Of a DNA stretch of 64,000 bases, positions 62,972 to 64,000 are shown piece after piece. The DNA is from Antarcticimicrobium sp. (GTDB lineage Bacteria > Pseudomonadota > Alphaproteobacteria > Rhodobacterales > Rhodobacteraceae): assembly GCF_029212575.1 (NCBI RefSeq), contig NZ_JARGPK010000061.1, positions 1-64,000 of the forward strand, read 5' to 3'. The notes under the pieces are model-generated. The model made no database searches. It saw nothing but the letters and a program-made list of their open reading frames with translations, and was not told the origin of the DNA. Within the stretch, counting starts at the first letter, position 1. Every line of letters starts with the position of its first letter. The position numbers and the translations under genes were made by a program.

Positions 62972-63439
62972 ATGACCACGCTTTCCGACCCGGCCCCGGC
63001 TGTTGCCCGTCTCAGTTGGCTGTCCCGGACCGAAGCCTGGCTTGACGACAGGGGCAAAGGCGCCTGGATCGCCGCCATGGTTCTTGGGTTCATCATCTTC
63101 TGGCCGATCGGCCTGGCCCTTCTTGCCTACATGATCTGGAGCAAACGCATGTTCAGCCATTCCTGCCGCCACCGTCAGCACCGCCGCCATGATCGCGGCC
63201 AGTTCCGGGGCATGGGCGCGATGGCGCCCTCGGGCAACAGCGCCTTTGACGCCTACAAGGACGAAACCCTGCGCCGCCTTGAGCACGAACAGATGGAGTT
63301 CGAATCCTTCCTCGAACGGCTGCGCGAGGCCAAGGACAAGGCCGAATTCGACCAGTTCATGCAGGATCGTGCCAAACGCGCCGCCGAAGAGACCCGCGAC
63401 GACGAGGAGCCGGACGCCCCGAAAGGCGCCGACGTCTGA
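62972..63439 (+). CDS. DUF2852 membrane protein
   Basis: This 155-residue protein has one strong membrane segment (GAWIAAMVLGFIIFWPIGLA) followed by a His-rich loop (SHSCRHRQHRRHDRG) and a C-terminal coiled coil with EHEQMEFESFLERLREAKDK. This is the DUF2852 pattern. ATG 62972 has GGAGA upstream. The function is unknown; the histidine cluster could bind metal. Confidence 0.86.
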   Translation: MTTLSDPAPAVARLSWLSRTEAWLDDRGKGAWIAAMVLGFIIFWPIGLALLAYMIWSKRMFSHSCRHRQHRRHDRGQFRGMGAMAPSGNSAFDAYKDETLRRLEHEQMEFESFLERLREAKDKAEFDQFMQDRAKRAAEETRDDEEPDAPKGADV

Positions 63440-63458
63440 GCCTGACTGACGACATCCC

Positions 63459-63485
63459 GCCCCGGAGCCCGCTCCGGGGCGCTTT
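63459..63485 (+). terminator. Rho-independent terminator-like hairpin
   Basis: A perfect inverted repeat GCCCCGGAGC/GCTCCGGGGC is followed by GCTTT. It separates the DUF2852 and RDD genes. Confidence 0.7.
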
Positions 63486-63507
63486 CCCGTGACAAGGATA
63501 CCCGCCG

Positions 63508-63945
63508 ATGCACGCCCTGCCCGATCCCGAAAGTCAGCCACATTTCTACGACTCCGTTGCCGCCAAACGGCTGATCGCCTGGGTGATCGACAGCGTGGTC
63601 ACCTTCGTGCTCTGCCTCGGCGCTGTGCTGGCCACGGCCTTTGTCGGGCTGTTCATCTGGCCGATCCTGTTCCTGGTGCTGGGCTTTGCCTATCGGGTGG
63701 TGACCATCGCTGGCGGATCGGCCACCTGGGGCATGCGCTTTGCCGGGATCGAGCTGCGCGACGAAAGCGGCGCGCGGCTCGACCTCGGGCAGGCGGTGGC
63801 CCATACCGCCGGCTACACGATCAGTTTCGCCGTCCCGATCATTCAGGTGATCTCGGTGGTGATGATGCTGACCGGCGCGCGCGGTCAGGGGCTGACCGAC
63901 ACTGTTCTGGGAACCGTCGCGCTGAACCGCCGCGCGCTGTTCTGA
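63508..63945 (+). CDS. RDD family membrane protein
   Basis: This 145-residue protein has KRLIAWVIDSVVTFVLCL with the Arg/Asp signature of the RDD family (here K-R...D), two or three membrane segments, and GLTDTVLGTVAL at the end. RDD proteins are implicated in ion transport, but function is not certain. Confidence 0.87.
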   Translation: MHALPDPESQPHFYDSVAAKRLIAWVIDSVVTFVLCLGAVLATAFVGLFIWPILFLVLGFAYRVVTIAGGSATWGMRFAGIELRDESGARLDLGQAVAHTAGYTISFAVPIIQVISVVMMLTGARGQGLTDTVLGTVALNRRALF

Positions 63946-64000
63946 GGCCGCAAAGACGGGCAAAACCCGGTCTGTCAATCCTGACTTGGCGGGCCGGGAA

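Noticed and set aside
1..64000. CRISPR array or cas genes
   Set aside because: No regularly spaced repeats and no Cas proteins were seen in the window.

Overview
The window looks like the chromosome of a high-GC alphaproteobacterium of the Rhodobacteraceae / roseobacter group. Four things suggest this: the GC-rich, NNC/NNG-rich codon use of the housekeeping genes, a single-cysteine DksA, an adenosylcobalamin-dependent ribonucleotide reductase, and the general roseobacter character of the gene set (arginase with ornithine cyclodeaminase, MoxR with a VWA protein, DUF2852). No 16S or other species-level marker is present, so genus is not claimed.

Bases 1 to about 20,400 are an accessory island that ends at the 3' end of a tRNA-Leu(CAA) gene (20402-20487, minus strand), a classic island attachment position. 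It holds, in order: the C-terminal two-thirds of a type I restriction HsdR subunit cut by the window edge; a low-GC three-gene operon (2285-6814) with the architecture of the Detocs anti-phage system (TPR/histidine-kinase-like DtcA, stand-alone receiver DtcB, receiver-nucleosidase DtcC); an AbiEi/AbiEii type IV toxin-antitoxin pair; a decayed prophage (8838-15585) with DNA adenine methylase, lysis genes, a truncated tail-protein remnant, early genes, DUF2303 protein, excisionase-like HTH protein and tyrosine integrase; an unrecognised secreted-protein plus membrane-protein pair; and a TIR-like/TPR protein that is a plausible further defence protein. The prophage appears to have lost its structural genes in an internal deletion near 11,890-11,905. 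A 23-bp inverted repeat with one mismatch brackets the Detocs operon.

From 20,636 onward the window is ordinary core chromosome. Units include dedA-dsbB; an Lrp regulator divergent from arginase-ornithine cyclodeaminase (arginine to ornithine to proline); an HNH nuclease; rluE; an esterase-alkA pair facing an MFS transporter across a 14-bp palindrome; a phytoene-synthase-like gene, a hydrolase and cimA (citramalate route to isoleucine); cysS; an aminotransferase with an FkbM methyltransferase; nrdJ, preceded by what look like tandem NrdR boxes; tRNA-Pro(UGG); a DUF192 gene with a double cold-shock-domain gene; pdxH; fabI-gpt-ppiD-trpE; an FAD monooxygenase; dksA; moxR, a DUF2927 lipoprotein, a small membrane protein and a VWA protein; an M48 protease and a luciferase-like oxidoreductase; rlmI-PIN; glnE; and ybaK, a DUF2852 protein and an RDD protein.

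The most notable content is the defence island. The Detocs-like operon is a described system type, identified here from architecture. The TIR-like/TPR gene and the 15802-17543 pair are the parts for which no described system is recognised.
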